Shown here in pieces: positions 41,825 through 51,286 of a stretch of DNA of 64,000 nt. This DNA comes from an uncultured Bacteroidales bacterium (GTDB taxonomy: Bacteria > Bacteroidota > Bacteroidia > Bacteroidales > F082): assembly GCA_900317055.1 (NCBI GenBank), contig ONFF01000001.1:234259-298258 (forward strand). Direction: 5' to 3'. The notes below the pieces were generated by a model. That model made no database searches. It was not told the DNA's origin and worked only from the letters and a program-made list of their open reading frames with translations. How positions within the stretch are numbered: the stretch's first letter is position 1; each line of letters opens with the position of its first letter. The translations under genes were made by a program, and so were the position numbers.

Positions 41825-42817
41825 ATGAAAAAATTTAACGACATAATGAAGGAAATTGGCCAGGCTTTGGTCAGCAAAAAGTTTTGGGTTGAGCTGCTGA
41901 TTATGACTTTCGGCATGTTCATGACCGGTGTTTGCGTCTATTATTTCCTCGTTCCCAGCAAGCTGATTGTGGGTTCCATCTCGGGTCTTTCCATCGTGCT
42001 GACCAACATTTTCAATGGCATGGGCATCAGCATTGGCCTTCCTACGATGATTACCGTCATCAACGCTATCTTGTTGATTCTTGCCTATATCCTCGTTGGC
42101 AAAGAATTTGGACTTAAAACGGTTTATTGCGCCTTGATTCTTGGCCCTATGACCAAGTTCTGCGAATGGCTCTATCCTTGGCAGAATTTTGCCACCCCAA
42201 ACGATTACCTTGTTAATATGGGTGTCGCCCCCGACCAAGCCTTCTCTGTGATGGGCAACCCGTGGTTCGACCTGCTCTGCTGCGTAATTATCCTTAGTGC
42301 GGCACAAACACTGATGTTCTCCATCAACGCTTCTACTGGCGGCCTTGACATTTTGGCCAAGATCGTCAACAAATACCTACATTTCGACATGGGTAAGTCG
42401 GTGAGCGTTGCAGGTGCTATCATCTGCCTCACGGCTTTCGCCATCAACCCCTTCCAAATGGTTGTCATTGGCCTCATCGCCACTTGGATCAACGGTATGG
42501 TAGTGAATATGTTCACGGCTAATTTGAACCAACGCAAGCGCGTTTGCATTGTTTCTAAGGACTACGACCGTATTCGCCATTACATCATCGACGAACTTCA
42601 TCGTGGCTGCACCCTTTATGAAGTCATCGGAGGCTACACCAACGAAAAGTCGATTGAATTGGAGTCCTTGCTCACCAACGATGAGTTCTCGAAGTTGATG
42701 GAATATCTTGGCAAGAACGAAATCAATGCCTTCACTACTGCCGGTAATGTCAGTGAGGTTTACGGTTTGTGGGCAAAAGACAGACATCGTACAAGAAAGC
42801 ACGCAGAAAAGCGTTAA
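41825..42817 (+). CDS. YitT family membrane protein
   Basis: A 330-residue protein with five or six N-terminal membrane helices (LLIMTFGMFMTGVCVYYFLV, NAILLILAYILVGKEFG) and conserved YitT segments (PSKLIVGSISGLSIVLTNIF, STGGLDILAKIVNKY). The C-terminal cytoplasmic DUF2179 domain follows (VCIVSKDYDRIRHYIIDEL, CTLYEVIGGYTNE, NAFTTAGNVSEVYG). The function is not established in this family. It is followed by a strong terminator and stands alone. Confidence 0.9.
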   Translation: MKKFNDIMKEIGQALVSKKFWVELLIMTFGMFMTGVCVYYFLVPSKLIVGSISGLSIVLTNIFNGMGISIGLPTMITVINAILLILAYILVGKEFGLKTVYCALILGPMTKFCEWLYPWQNFATPNDYLVNMGVAPDQAFSVMGNPWFDLLCCVIILSAAQTLMFSINASTGGLDILAKIVNKYLHFDMGKSVSVAGAIICLTAFAINPFQMVVIGLIATWINGMVVNMFTANLNQRKRVCIVSKDYDRIRHYIIDELHRGCTLYEVIGGYTNEKSIELESLLTNDEFSKLMEYLGKNEINAFTTAGNVSEVYGLWAKDRHRTRKHAEKR

Positions 42818-42846
42818 TATAATAGTAAGATTGTTTTTTCATGGTC

Positions 42847-42881
42847 CCGCGGTTTGGAGTTTCTCCTGCCGCGGTTTTTTT
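42847..42881 (+). terminator. Terminator of the YitT gene
   Basis: CCGCGG at 42847 pairs with CCGCGG at 42869, with an inner GGAG/CTCC stem, and is followed by T7. Confidence 0.85.
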
Positions 42882-42897
42882 GTATGAAAAAAATGAC

Positions 42898-42905
42898 TAT
42901 TTTTG
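42898..42905 (+). promoter_or_regulatory. -7 box (TATTTTTG) for pepT
   Basis: TATTTTTGTGCC lies 22 bp before the ATG at 42928, supporting this start rather than 42841. Confidence 0.65.
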
Positions 42906-42927
42906 TGCCAAATTAAAACCTGACAAA

Positions 42928-44151
42928 ATGGAAAAGCTTTTAGACAAATTCTTGAGATATGTCTCTGTGGAGACCACCTCCGATGAAAACTCCGAATCAC
43001 AACCCAGCACAGCCAAACAGCTGAATCTGTTGAAGATGCTTCGCGATGAGCTTCAGGCCATGGGCATAAAGGCCGAACTTGACGAATATGGCTATGTGAT
43101 GGCCACCATCCCATCCAATGTCGACCGCGAGATTCCTGCCATTGGATTCATTGCCCATGTGGATACCTCACCTGACGCTTCGGGTGCTAACATCAAGCCG
43201 CAAATCATCCCGAACTACGACGGCAACGACATTGTGCTGAACAAAGAAAAGAACATCGTTCTTCGTGTTTCGGAATTTCCTGAGATGGCGCAGTATAAAG
43301 GTCAAACAATGATTACTACTGACGGCACAACCTTGCTTGGCGCTGATGACAAGGCAGGTGTGGCCGAAATCATGTATGCCGCCCAATATATGATGGAACA
43401 TCCCGACTTCAAGCATGGTGAAATCAAAATCGGCTTTACTCCTGATGAGGAAATCGGTCGCGGTGTGGTGAAGTTTGATGTGAAGAAGTTCGGCGCAAAA
43501 TACGCCTATACCATGGATGGCGGTGAAATCGGTGAGTTGGAGTATGAGAACTTCAACGCTGCTGGAGCCAAGATTCACATTCAAGGCAGCAATATCCATC
43601 CTGGTTATGGCAAGGACAAGATGGTAAACTCCATGCTTATCGCCATGGAACTCAACGGGATGCTACCTGTGGAACAGCGTCCGCGCTTTACACAGGGCTA
43701 TGAGGGTTTCTTCCACCTGACCGAAATCAACGGCACGGTGGAGGAGACCACGATGTCGTACATCATCCGCGACCACGACCGTGAGAAGTTTGAGGAAAAG
43801 AAGGCCTTGATCACTTCTGTTGTGGAGTTCTTGAATAAGAAGTATGGCGATGTGGTAAAGCTGGAATTGAAGCACCAGTATTACAACATGCGTCAGGAAG
43901 TGGAACCGCATTTCTTTATTGTCGAAAGAGCGATTAAGGCCATGGAAATGGCCAACATCAAGCCGAAAGTGCAGCCCATCCGTGGTGGTACTGACGGTGC
44001 CAATCTCTCGTTTATGGGTTTGCCTTGTCCCAACATCTTCGCTGGTGGTCACAATTTTCATGGCAAGTTGGAATATGTGCCGCTTGAGAGTATGATGAAA
44101 GCTTCTGAGGTGATTCTGAACATCATCACCTTGTTCCAAGCTGAGGGCTGA
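42928..44151 (+). CDS. pepT: Peptidase T (tripeptide aminopeptidase)
   Basis: A 407-residue M20 metallopeptidase that removes the N-terminal residue from tripeptides in the cytoplasm. The start MEKLLDKFLRYVSVETTSDE is typical. Metal-site segments are IGFIAHVDTSPDAS (His and Asp), TLLGADDKAGVAEI (Asp), FTPDEEIGRGV (catalytic and ligand Glu) and YTMDGGEIGELEYENFNAA. The dimerisation part ends IRGGTDGANLSFMGLPCPNIFAGG with HNFHGKLEYVP. The DUF2079 gene begins 5 bp after its stop. Confidence 0.96.
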   Translation: MEKLLDKFLRYVSVETTSDENSESQPSTAKQLNLLKMLRDELQAMGIKAELDEYGYVMATIPSNVDREIPAIGFIAHVDTSPDASGANIKPQIIPNYDGNDIVLNKEKNIVLRVSEFPEMAQYKGQTMITTDGTTLLGADDKAGVAEIMYAAQYMMEHPDFKHGEIKIGFTPDEEIGRGVVKFDVKKFGAKYAYTMDGGEIGELEYENFNAAGAKIHIQGSNIHPGYGKDKMVNSMLIAMELNGMLPVEQRPRFTQGYEGFFHLTEINGTVEETTMSYIIRDHDREKFEEKKALITSVVEFLNKKYGDVVKLELKHQYYNMRQEVEPHFFIVERAIKAMEMANIKPKVQPIRGGTDGANLSFMGLPCPNIFAGGHNFHGKLEYVPLESMMKASEVILNIITLFQAEG

Positions 44152-44156
44152 GGAAT

Positions 44157-45614
44157 ATGAAGGAACTGACCAAGAGTAAACGACAGCAAAACATCACTCT
44201 GGCATCGGTTTTCACCTTTGCCGGCGTGTTGTATGCCCTTATCTCTTTGGTCAACCATTACCTCTTCAAGACCTACGCGCTCGACTTGGGGCTTTACACC
44301 CATGCGATGTATGACTATGCCCATTTCCGCGTTGACGATTGCAGCATGTTCAAGGCTGTTCCGCAAAGCATCCTTAGCGACCATTTCGACTTGTATTTGG
44401 TCATTTTGTCGCCACTGATATATGTGTTTGGAAGCTACACATTGCTCGTTGTTCAGATTGCTGCCGTGCTGTTTGGCGGTTGGGGTGTTTACAAGCTGAT
44501 AGGCCTTTATACTGAGGATGGTTTGATGCCGGTTTTGGCTGCCACTGTCTTTTTCTTTTCATTCGGAATCATTCATGCAATAGCCTACGACTATCATTCC
44601 AATGTGTTGACCGCCATGTTGTTGCCGTGGCTGCTCTTCTTCCTTAAGAAACGGAGGTTTGCTTTGACATCCTTGTTCGTCGTGCTGTTTGTCATCGGAA
44701 AGGAGAACATGTCGTTATGGCTGTTTTTCATTGCCATCGCTTTGATGTGGGATTATAGGAAGGACAAGAAAGCTCTATGGTATTTGGCCGGCTATGCTGT
44801 GTTTGCCTTAGCTTATTTCTTCATTATCAATATGATAGTGATGCCGAGAATAGGTGGTAGTGGAGGCGGTTTCGCCCGTTATGCCCATTTAGGCGATAAT
44901 TATGTGGACATTGCCTCAAGGTTGATTAAGCATCCGTTTGAGACCATTCAAATGTTGTTCACCAACACTAATGGCATCTCGAACTTTGATGGTATAAAAG
45001 AGGAGTTTTATGTATGCGCTTTGGCTTCAGGAATGTTACTTACTTTGTTGAAGCCCAACTATTTGATAATGATAGTCCCTCTGCTGGCGCAGAAAATGTT
45101 TGCTGTTGACCCTAACTTCTGGGGCATCTCTTTCCAGTATTCGGTTGAATTTGTGCCAGTATTGGTGGTATCGTCGTTCTTGGTGCTTGTCAAGTTGAAG
45201 AACGGTAAGTGGCGAATGGCATTGAGCTTAGCCTTGTTGCTCTCTACTGTGCTGACCACCTTTTATACTATAGGAGTACCAAAGTCAGCCATTCTGGTTG
45301 ACCAGTTATGTGTGTATCAGGGCCGTCATTACGAGCAGGAAGAATTTGATGTGCATTATGCCCGAGAGTTGCTAAAGATGATTCCTGACGATGCTTCAGT
45401 GAGTGCTACATCTAATTTCGTACCTCATTTGGCTTTGCGTGAAAACATCCAAAACTTTGCGCATGCAACCAAAATCGATGCTGATTATGTGCTGATTACG
45501 GAACATTATGTCAACTTTGAGCGTAATGGCCAATTGGTGTTTACCAACCGTTCGGAGTATGAGACCATAGCTTCCGATGGTCGTTTGCATCTGCTTCGTC
45601 GGAAGTTGCAATGA
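44157..45614 (+). CDS. DUF2079 membrane protein
   Basis: A 485-residue protein with about eleven membrane helices. The DUF2079 signature is LDLGLYTHAMYDYAHF, SILSDHFDLYLVILSPLIYV and the following helix; IAYDYHSNVLTAMLLPWLLFF and GKENMSLWLFFIAIAL are further conserved blocks. The fold resembles GT-C glycosyltransferases, with an acidic residue after the first helix. The soluble C-terminal part (about 410-485) holds a DADYVLITEHYVNF strand. It may be co-transcribed with pepT and stands at the edge of the glycosyltransferase block. Confidence 0.82.
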   Translation: MKELTKSKRQQNITLASVFTFAGVLYALISLVNHYLFKTYALDLGLYTHAMYDYAHFRVDDCSMFKAVPQSILSDHFDLYLVILSPLIYVFGSYTLLVVQIAAVLFGGWGVYKLIGLYTEDGLMPVLAATVFFFSFGIIHAIAYDYHSNVLTAMLLPWLLFFLKKRRFALTSLFVVLFVIGKENMSLWLFFIAIALMWDYRKDKKALWYLAGYAVFALAYFFIINMIVMPRIGGSGGGFARYAHLGDNYVDIASRLIKHPFETIQMLFTNTNGISNFDGIKEEFYVCALASGMLLTLLKPNYLIMIVPLLAQKMFAVDPNFWGISFQYSVEFVPVLVVSSFLVLVKLKNGKWRMALSLALLLSTVLTTFYTIGVPKSAILVDQLCVYQGRHYEQEEFDVHYARELLKMIPDDASVSATSNFVPHLALRENIQNFAHATKIDADYVLITEHYVNFERNGQLVFTNRSEYETIASDGRLHLLRRKLQ

Positions 45615-45617
45615 AAA

Positions 45618-47090
45618 TTACTTTGAGAAGTAGTTGACAGAATAGGGATGTTCGTCTTGTTCCCTTTCCAATCGGAAGCCGTGGTTTCCCAAGTATTCTC
45701 TTAATCCGTTGATGGGCATGTCTTTGTGATATGGAAATACCACTTTGTCGTAGGCACTGAAATCCGCTTTTTGATAGTTGATGTCGTAATAATAGCCCTG
45801 TTTCAGCAGATAATCTTGAAACACATAATAATTAGAGGGTTGGCTTTGTGTGCGGAAAGCCTCATGGTTTTCGTCCAAATAATAAGTGAATTGCTTGTCG
45901 AAATATTCGGGCAGTATGACGAGCGCTTTTTCGTTTTCCTTTGCTTCAACTAGTTGATGTACAATGGGCTTAACATTGTAATGCCATCCACTAAAGTGAT
46001 TGATGAAACTGTCGGGAGAGCAGGAAATGGCCATTGCTATGGCAAAAACTCCCATGAGTGAGAGTCCAAAAGCTGTTCTTTTTGGGAACAGATAGAGGCA
46101 ATAAGAGGCGATGGAAAGATAGAAAAAGGGGAAAATGAAGTAGAAATAACGGTCGAGGAAGAAGCCAGTGAAATAGGAAAGTACAAACGAAACCAGTAGC
46201 GGAACAACCCATAGCAAAGTAAGGATGCCAATATTCCCAAACTGATATTTCTTTTTGAAAATATTGATAATCAATATAATAAATACTGATATAAGGATTG
46301 CAATAGCCAGCACTGTTGTGACAGGAACATTGCACATGCGCCATAGGAAATCGTATAGCGCTTCGGGACTGGTGGTCTTAGCAATCCAAGTGCCGTGTAT
46401 TCCTGAGTCGAAAAAGCGGGTGAACAACACAGGAAACATCGGCACAAAAAGTAGGATAAGCGATGCTGCGTGAATCAGATATGGCTTCCAAATATTCTTT
46501 CTTATAGGCTTGATTGCCAATGCGATAAGAAATTCCATTACGATAATCCAAACGGAGAGGTAATGCCCGTACATAAGCATCAAATTGACTAAGGTCAACA
46601 GGATGAATTTGAAGGTTTTAGGATTATTAATGATGCTGATGAACAAGAAAGCAGAGCTTGCTGAGAGGAATCCGATGAGGCTATAAACGCGGCATTCGTG
46701 TGCCAAATAGATGGAAAAAGTTGAGAAACAATAGAATAGGGAGGAGGCGAGACCAATAAACCTATGAAAGTACTTTTCGCCGAGCAAATAAATCGGGATA
46801 ATGGTCAATGTGCTGAAAATGAGTGATAAGGAACGAATGGCGACTTCAGAGATGCCGAAAGGCTTGATCCAGAAATGCAATAGAACTTCCCAAAGTGGAG
46901 GGTTGTCGCCTTTGCAAAGCATTCGTATGGCGTCAGGTAGGCTTTGCAGTGCCATATAAAGCGAGAAGCTTTCATCATACCCAAGATCGGTTTTGCCTAC
47001 ATACCAAATGCGAAGCACGGCAGCGATGACTACCAATATCAGGCACTCGATAATGGTTCGGCGACGGTTTGTCATCTGCAGCTGTTTCAT
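45618..47090 (-). CDS. GT39/ArnT-like membrane glycosyltransferase A
   Basis: A 490-residue GT-C protein. The first loop has the acidic motif in GKTDLGYDESFSLYMALQS; GDNPPLWEVLLHFWIKPFG follows, as expected for PMT/ArnT enzymes that use lipid-phosphate-linked sugars. About twelve helices are seen, and a C-terminal periplasmic part of about 110 residues (VILPEYFDKQFTYYLDENH). It is convergent with the DUF2079 gene, with a 3-bp gap, and lies 7 bp from the next minus-strand gene. The acceptor is unknown. Confidence 0.85.
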   Translation of the reverse strand: MKQLQMTNRRRTIIECLILVVIAAVLRIWYVGKTDLGYDESFSLYMALQSLPDAIRMLCKGDNPPLWEVLLHFWIKPFGISEVAIRSLSLIFSTLTIIPIYLLGEKYFHRFIGLASSLFYCFSTFSIYLAHECRVYSLIGFLSASSAFLFISIINNPKTFKFILLTLVNLMLMYGHYLSVWIIVMEFLIALAIKPIRKNIWKPYLIHAASLILLFVPMFPVLFTRFFDSGIHGTWIAKTTSPEALYDFLWRMCNVPVTTVLAIAILISVFIILIINIFKKKYQFGNIGILTLLWVVPLLVSFVLSYFTGFFLDRYFYFIFPFFYLSIASYCLYLFPKRTAFGLSLMGVFAIAMAISCSPDSFINHFSGWHYNVKPIVHQLVEAKENEKALVILPEYFDKQFTYYLDENHEAFRTQSQPSNYYVFQDYLLKQGYYYDINYQKADFSAYDKVVFPYHKDMPINGLREYLGNHGFRLEREQDEHPYSVNYFSK

Positions 47091-47097
47091 GGTTTCC

Positions 47098-48702
47098 TTA
47101 TTTGGTTTTGTTATTTTCGATGGTTTCAGAAACTGTAGGTTGCATGTAAATCAAGCCTTTGCAAGCATAAACGAAGAAGTTTTTGGCTGGTTTTCCTCCT
47201 CGTTCGATGGTGATGGTGTCAATCGGTATGATAGACTCAAAACCTCCTGGATAGAGTCCTTCTGGGTTTTTGAGATATCGGCTATCTGTCAGGAACCAAA
47301 AGTCTTCTCCTTTTGTAAACCCTCCCCGTTGCTCGTTGATCCATAGATATTTGTGTAGTTTCTCGATATGGCCTACGCCCATTACTTTCATGCCTAAAGG
47401 ACGGGCCACATAGTAATCAAGGTTGGCCAAAGGAAACCATTCATCGGCCACTATGCCGTCATCCTTTTTCATCACGCCTTCGGTGATTTTTTGTTCGCGT
47501 AAGTCGGCGAATTTTGTCTCTAGTTGTCGCCAGCCATACATGTCTAGTGTGAAGTCATTGCGTCCAAGCATTTCGGGTTCGGTATGGCGGTCGAGAGGAA
47601 TGAAGCCCGTGTTGATTTCCGCAATGCCAATGCCTACTGTTAAAATCAGGATGCTAAGAGCTGCAATGATGCTTTTGGGAAACAGGAAGCTGCCATTCGA
47701 TTGTGTATTCTTTTCGCATAACCAGCAGGCACTCAGTAAGATGAGAATAGAATAGGCGGGAGCGTTCCAATGAGGTAGTGTTTGACGGGTCAAAGAGAAG
47801 AAAATGAAAGTCAAAATCAAGGGAAGTGCAATGCAGAGTACCAGTCGCAGTGCGGTTTTCTCCATTGTGAGTCTCCCTTTGAAAGCAGCGATGACCGCAA
47901 TGATGGCCAAAACGAAGTTCACGGGGTTGTTGTAGAGCAATTCACCAGCCAGTTCGGCGCCGAAATAGCCTAAGTTGGGTTTACCAAACAAGCTGACGCG
48001 GTCACCATGGAAGTTGAAACTGATGAAACCGTTATCAATGTTCCATTTCAAGATGGGCAAAACCAAATTAAGGGAAATAAGCAAGGCACAATATAATGCC
48101 CAGGTTTTCAGCGGTTTTCTGTCGAAAAAGAGTATGTAGAGCATCATTCCTACCCAAAGGAATACACCTGAATACTTTGAGAGCATGGCTAATCCTGTGA
48201 ACATGCCGAACAACACTATATAGCTGTCGGAATGTTTTTCTGTCGGAAGTCGTTTGAAGTATATGATTGCCATCCAAACTGCCAAAAGCCAGAACAACAT
48301 CAATGGTGTGTCGGGCATAATGAAAATGCCAGTGATGACGAAGGCGTAGATGGAGGCTGTGTAAAGCAAGGCGGCATATAATCCCGTTTGCGCGTTCTTG
48401 ATGTCTTTTCCAATGCGAAATATAATATAGGTGTTGGCTGTCATGAAGACTACTGAGGCCAATCGAATGAAAAACTCACTGTCAAACAATAGGTTAAGGC
48501 TAAAGAGCTGTATCACCCAGCCTACCATGGGGGGATGGTCGAAATGACTCCAATCGGGGTAGAGGGCGTAAGTCCAATAATACACCTCGTCGTTGCCAAA
48601 TTCAATCGAAGTTGCCGCGATACCTCGAACAACAGCACTGATAACCAAAAGCCAAAAGAGTATTTGGTTGATTTTCTTATCGTTGTCCTGGATTCGAATC
48701 AT
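47098..48702 (-). CDS. GT39/ArnT-like membrane glycosyltransferase B
   Basis: A 534-residue GT-C protein. The N-terminal loop EFGNDEVYYWTYALYPDWSH with FDHPPMVGW is the classical ArnT/PMT-2 pattern (acidic pair, then HPP). About twelve helices follow, then a periplasmic C-terminal domain (VADEWFPLANLDYYVARP, GGFESIIPIDTITIERGGKP). It probably transfers a sugar from a lipid phosphate carrier to a lipid or glycan in the periplasm. Its start overlaps the 3' end of the PHP gene by 26 bp, so the two are likely co-translated. Confidence 0.87.
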   Translation of the reverse strand: MIRIQDNDKKINQILFWLLVISAVVRGIAATSIEFGNDEVYYWTYALYPDWSHFDHPPMVGWVIQLFSLNLLFDSEFFIRLASVVFMTANTYIIFRIGKDIKNAQTGLYAALLYTASIYAFVITGIFIMPDTPLMLFWLLAVWMAIIYFKRLPTEKHSDSYIVLFGMFTGLAMLSKYSGVFLWVGMMLYILFFDRKPLKTWALYCALLISLNLVLPILKWNIDNGFISFNFHGDRVSLFGKPNLGYFGAELAGELLYNNPVNFVLAIIAVIAAFKGRLTMEKTALRLVLCIALPLILTFIFFSLTRQTLPHWNAPAYSILILLSACWLCEKNTQSNGSFLFPKSIIAALSILILTVGIGIAEINTGFIPLDRHTEPEMLGRNDFTLDMYGWRQLETKFADLREQKITEGVMKKDDGIVADEWFPLANLDYYVARPLGMKVMGVGHIEKLHKYLWINEQRGGFTKGEDFWFLTDSRYLKNPEGLYPGGFESIIPIDTITIERGGKPAKNFFVYACKGLIYMQPTVSETIENNKTK

Positions 48703-49924
48703 TCTTTTTCTCTTTAGCTTTTTTGATTAGATACCAGACGAAAGCTGCCATTGCTACGGCATAGACGAACCAATAGAGTCCAGTCTGTGCGTAATTGATG
48801 CTGTCCAAGCGTCGGTCATCTATTTCTGGCGATGGATGTCGTGTGACAGGATTCAGATAAAGGAAATGTCTGCCGTTCAAGTCAATACGGGTTCTGACAT
48901 AAGGGTCTTCTGGTTGGATGACATAATGTGCTGTGCCAATATTCTCCTCTGTTTTCAGTACTTTGCCGTCTTGTCCGATGAATTGAACTTCTTTCATGGT
49001 CTCTGCCGAGGTGGATATAAATAAAGTGTCGCCAACCAATTGGGCCTGAGTTAGATAATCTAAAGCGCGTGCATCTTTTATCTTATACTCGAGGGTAAGT
49101 GGATAATAATACCAATTGTCGAACTCCACAGCATAGCACAAGCCTTTGTCCAAAGCTTCATAGACATGTTCTGGATTGAGATCTGGCGTGTTGACCATGG
49201 TCAGGTTGCGGCATATTTCATGTTCATTGTTGATGTTGTGGGTGTCGTCGTTACCAAGGGCATACACGCGGTGACCGTTGGAGAGGGCTTTGTCCCAATG
49301 CTCGAAGGCATTCCCGTATGGATTGACCACTTCAAGTAGGCGGTAGTTACTCAACAGCATCATTTCGTTTACCTTGTAGCCTTTGGTGAACGAGGCATGG
49401 GCAGGCATGACAAAGCGGCAGCGTTCGCCCAACTTGTTGATCATGTGTTGCTTCATGTTGAGGTTCTGCATGAAAGGGTAGTCGACTTGGTATACCGACT
49501 CGGCTCCAATGCAGATTTGGTGGGTCTTGCGGAAGAGCCCATAACCATGTTCGTAGGCGGGGATATAGTCTTCTCTTTCCGCACCATGCTTGTTGATGCC
49601 CATATAGTCGGATATGCCGTAATGGTCATAGCCCAAAGCCTGATATACGCTGTCGATGGTTTTTTCAGCACTTTTTCTACCGTTGGTCAGGCCAAAATAC
49701 TTACGCGAATGGCAATGAAAGTGGTATTTCTTCCATTGGTCAGGGTTCATGTCTTGGTAGGGGTTGTATAGGTATTCACCGCTAAAAGGCTTCGGCTCTT
49801 TGAAGCTGTAGGTGGGGACGGAGAGATAGATATACAATACTAGCAACAGCAAAGCGATGCCAATGCCTGCCATCACTCTGCCGAAATAATACCAAAAACC
49901 GTGTTTTTGTTTCCCTTTGCTCAT
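48677..49924 (-). CDS. Membrane-anchored PHP-domain protein
   Basis: A 415-residue protein. An N-terminal helix (VMAGIGIALLLLVLYIYLSV) and a C-terminal helix (LYWFVYAVAMAAFVWYLI) enclose a periplasmic domain with PHP phosphoesterase features: YHFHCHSRKYFG (His68, His70, His72), YGISDYMGINKHG (Asp106), ICIGAESVY (Glu142), VMPAHASF, and ALGNDDTHNIN as the terminal Asp-His pair. PHP enzymes are metal-dependent phosphatases or phosphodiesterases. A periplasmic one next to lipid-linked glycosyltransferases could act on a phospho-lipid or phospho-sugar. This substrate is inferred. Confidence 0.75.
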   Translation of the reverse strand: MSKGKQKHGFWYYFGRVMAGIGIALLLLVLYIYLSVPTYSFKEPKPFSGEYLYNPYQDMNPDQWKKYHFHCHSRKYFGLTNGRKSAEKTIDSVYQALGYDHYGISDYMGINKHGAEREDYIPAYEHGYGLFRKTHQICIGAESVYQVDYPFMQNLNMKQHMINKLGERCRFVMPAHASFTKGYKVNEMMLLSNYRLLEVVNPYGNAFEHWDKALSNGHRVYALGNDDTHNINNEHEICRNLTMVNTPDLNPEHVYEALDKGLCYAVEFDNWYYYPLTLEYKIKDARALDYLTQAQLVGDTLFISTSAETMKEVQFIGQDGKVLKTEENIGTAHYVIQPEDPYVRTRIDLNGRHFLYLNPVTRHPSPEIDDRRLDSINYAQTGLYWFVYAVAMAAFVWYLIKKAKEKKNDSNPGQR

Positions 49925-49941
49925 TTCAGGTTATTTTGGTG

Positions 49942-49949
49942 CAAAACTA
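49942..49949 (-). promoter_or_regulatory. -7 box (TAGTTTTG) for the PHP-GT39 genes
   Basis: TAGTTTTGCACC on the minus strand, 18 bp upstream of the ATG at 49924. Confidence 0.65.
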
Positions 49950-49966
49950 ATGAAAAAAACATAGAT

Positions 49967-51136
49967 TTAAGGTATGACAATCAATTTCTTTTTGGCAATC
50001 AAACGATTGTAGCGTTCAAGCACCTCGCCGACTATGTCTTCCCAAGAGCGTACGATGGAGTGCGAGGCTTGCACACCCACGCGGTGCACCCGTTCTGGGT
50101 CATGAATCAGCTCACGCAGTCGGCTGACGAAGGCATCCAAGTCGTTGGGAATCAGGAAACCATTCTCATTATCGGTGATGATGGAGGCCGCAGTGGCAGT
50201 TTCCACCATAACGGAGGGTGTTTGTAGTGCCGCAGCCTCCTTGACGACCAAACCGTCAGTGTCGTAAAGCGAGGGGAATAGGAATAGGTCAGCCGCTGCA
50301 TAATACTGCTTGATAACTTCGCGCTCAGTGACGGTACCCACAAAGGTGACTTGGCTTTCGAGACCTTTTTCTGTCACCATTTCCTTCATCGCATCAGCTG
50401 CATATCCGTTGCCGACAAAATACATCTTGAAAGGTGTATCTTTCACTTTTTCAAGGGCGTCGATGATAAGACGAACATTTTTCTGCCAAATATGCTGTCC
50501 AACAAAAAGGCAAACGAAGTCGTTGGGCGCAATGCCTAACTTCTTTCGTGCATCAGCGAAATAGGTCTTAGGATAGTCGGCCACAAGGTCGCTACCATTG
50601 GGTACCACCTCCACATTGCCCTTGAATCCGTAATCCCTAATTACTTCTTTTACAGAGGCTTGTGGTACCCAAACTTCATCGGCGTGTTCATAGAAACTGA
50701 CGATGCGCTTGATGATTTGTTCCACGACGGCTTTGGAGGGGATGGTTTGGCTGAAGTCGTCGCGGTATTTGGAGTGGAATGTGGCCACCATAGGGATATT
50801 GAGCCTTTTGGCAACGTTGGCAGCCGCCATGCCTGCTGCAAAAGGCGAATGGGCATGGACAATCTTGAAGCGACGTTTGATGATTTTCGCAATGAAAGCA
50901 GGGTCAACTTCTGCAATTCCAGTGACATACGGCTGACGGAAAGGTACAGGAACCGAGAAATAGTCGAGCACCTCGTAGTCATACTGATTGTAGTCGGCAC
51001 CTGGAACATTCGGTGTGATGACGGAAACGCCGCCCACTTTTTTCTGCATCCAATAGGCATAGTTTTGCACGCAGATGGCAACGCCATCCATCACGGGCGG
51101 GAACGATTCATTGAAAAGTCCGATGTTTAAATCCAT
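49967..51136 (-). CDS. GT4-family glycosyltransferase
   Basis: A 389-residue cytoplasmic GT-B protein. The start at 51136 (MDLNIGLFNESFPPVMDGVA) matches the family. The N-terminal domain has FKIVHAHSPFAAGMAAANVAKRL and VATFHSKYRDDF. The C-terminal donor domain has FVCLFVGQHIWQKNVRLIIDAL, VTFVGTV, and the E-x7-E motif in LFPSLYDTDGLVVKEAAALQTPSVM. It resembles mannosyltransferases that act on glycolipids (PimB/MgtA-like). It heads the envelope block on this strand; its own promoter is at 51155. Confidence 0.9.
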   Translation of the reverse strand: MDLNIGLFNESFPPVMDGVAICVQNYAYWMQKKVGGVSVITPNVPGADYNQYDYEVLDYFSVPVPFRQPYVTGIAEVDPAFIAKIIKRRFKIVHAHSPFAAGMAAANVAKRLNIPMVATFHSKYRDDFSQTIPSKAVVEQIIKRIVSFYEHADEVWVPQASVKEVIRDYGFKGNVEVVPNGSDLVADYPKTYFADARKKLGIAPNDFVCLFVGQHIWQKNVRLIIDALEKVKDTPFKMYFVGNGYAADAMKEMVTEKGLESQVTFVGTVTEREVIKQYYAAADLFLFPSLYDTDGLVVKEAAALQTPSVMVETATAASIITDNENGFLIPNDLDAFVSRLRELIHDPERVHRVGVQASHSIVRSWEDIVGEVLERYNRLIAKKKLIVIP

Positions 51137-51154
51137 CTCTGTTGAAATTTGGCG

Positions 51155-51162
51155 CAAAATTA
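51155..51162 (-). promoter_or_regulatory. -7 box (TAATTTTG) for the GT4 gene
   Basis: TAATTTTGCGCC on the minus strand, 19 bp before the ATG at 51136 and divergent from the sufB promoter. Confidence 0.65.
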
Positions 51163-51196
51163 TAAAAAAGAAGCTTCTTAAACCAGAATAAAATAG

Positions 51197-51204
51197 TATC
51201 TTTG
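51197..51204 (+). promoter_or_regulatory. -7 box (TATCTTTG) for the suf operon
   Basis: TATCTTTGCGGCC lies 83 bp before the sufB ATG. The leader contains the palindrome at 51243-51268. No Fe-S-responsive IscR-type site was recognised. Confidence 0.65.
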
Positions 51205-51242
51205 CGGCCTAATTTGAAATCATTCTTAATAAGGAAGAAGTT

Positions 51243-51268
51243 GGGCCCCTGAGCACGTCGAAGGGCCC
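51243..51268. repeat. GGGCCC-CTGAGCACGTCGAAG-GGCCC palindrome
   Basis: GGGCCC arms flank the word CTGAGC..GTCGAAG in the leader before sufB. The same word in reverse is at 12791-12805. Confidence 0.6.
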
Positions 51269-51286
51269 GCTCCAAAATAGAAAACT

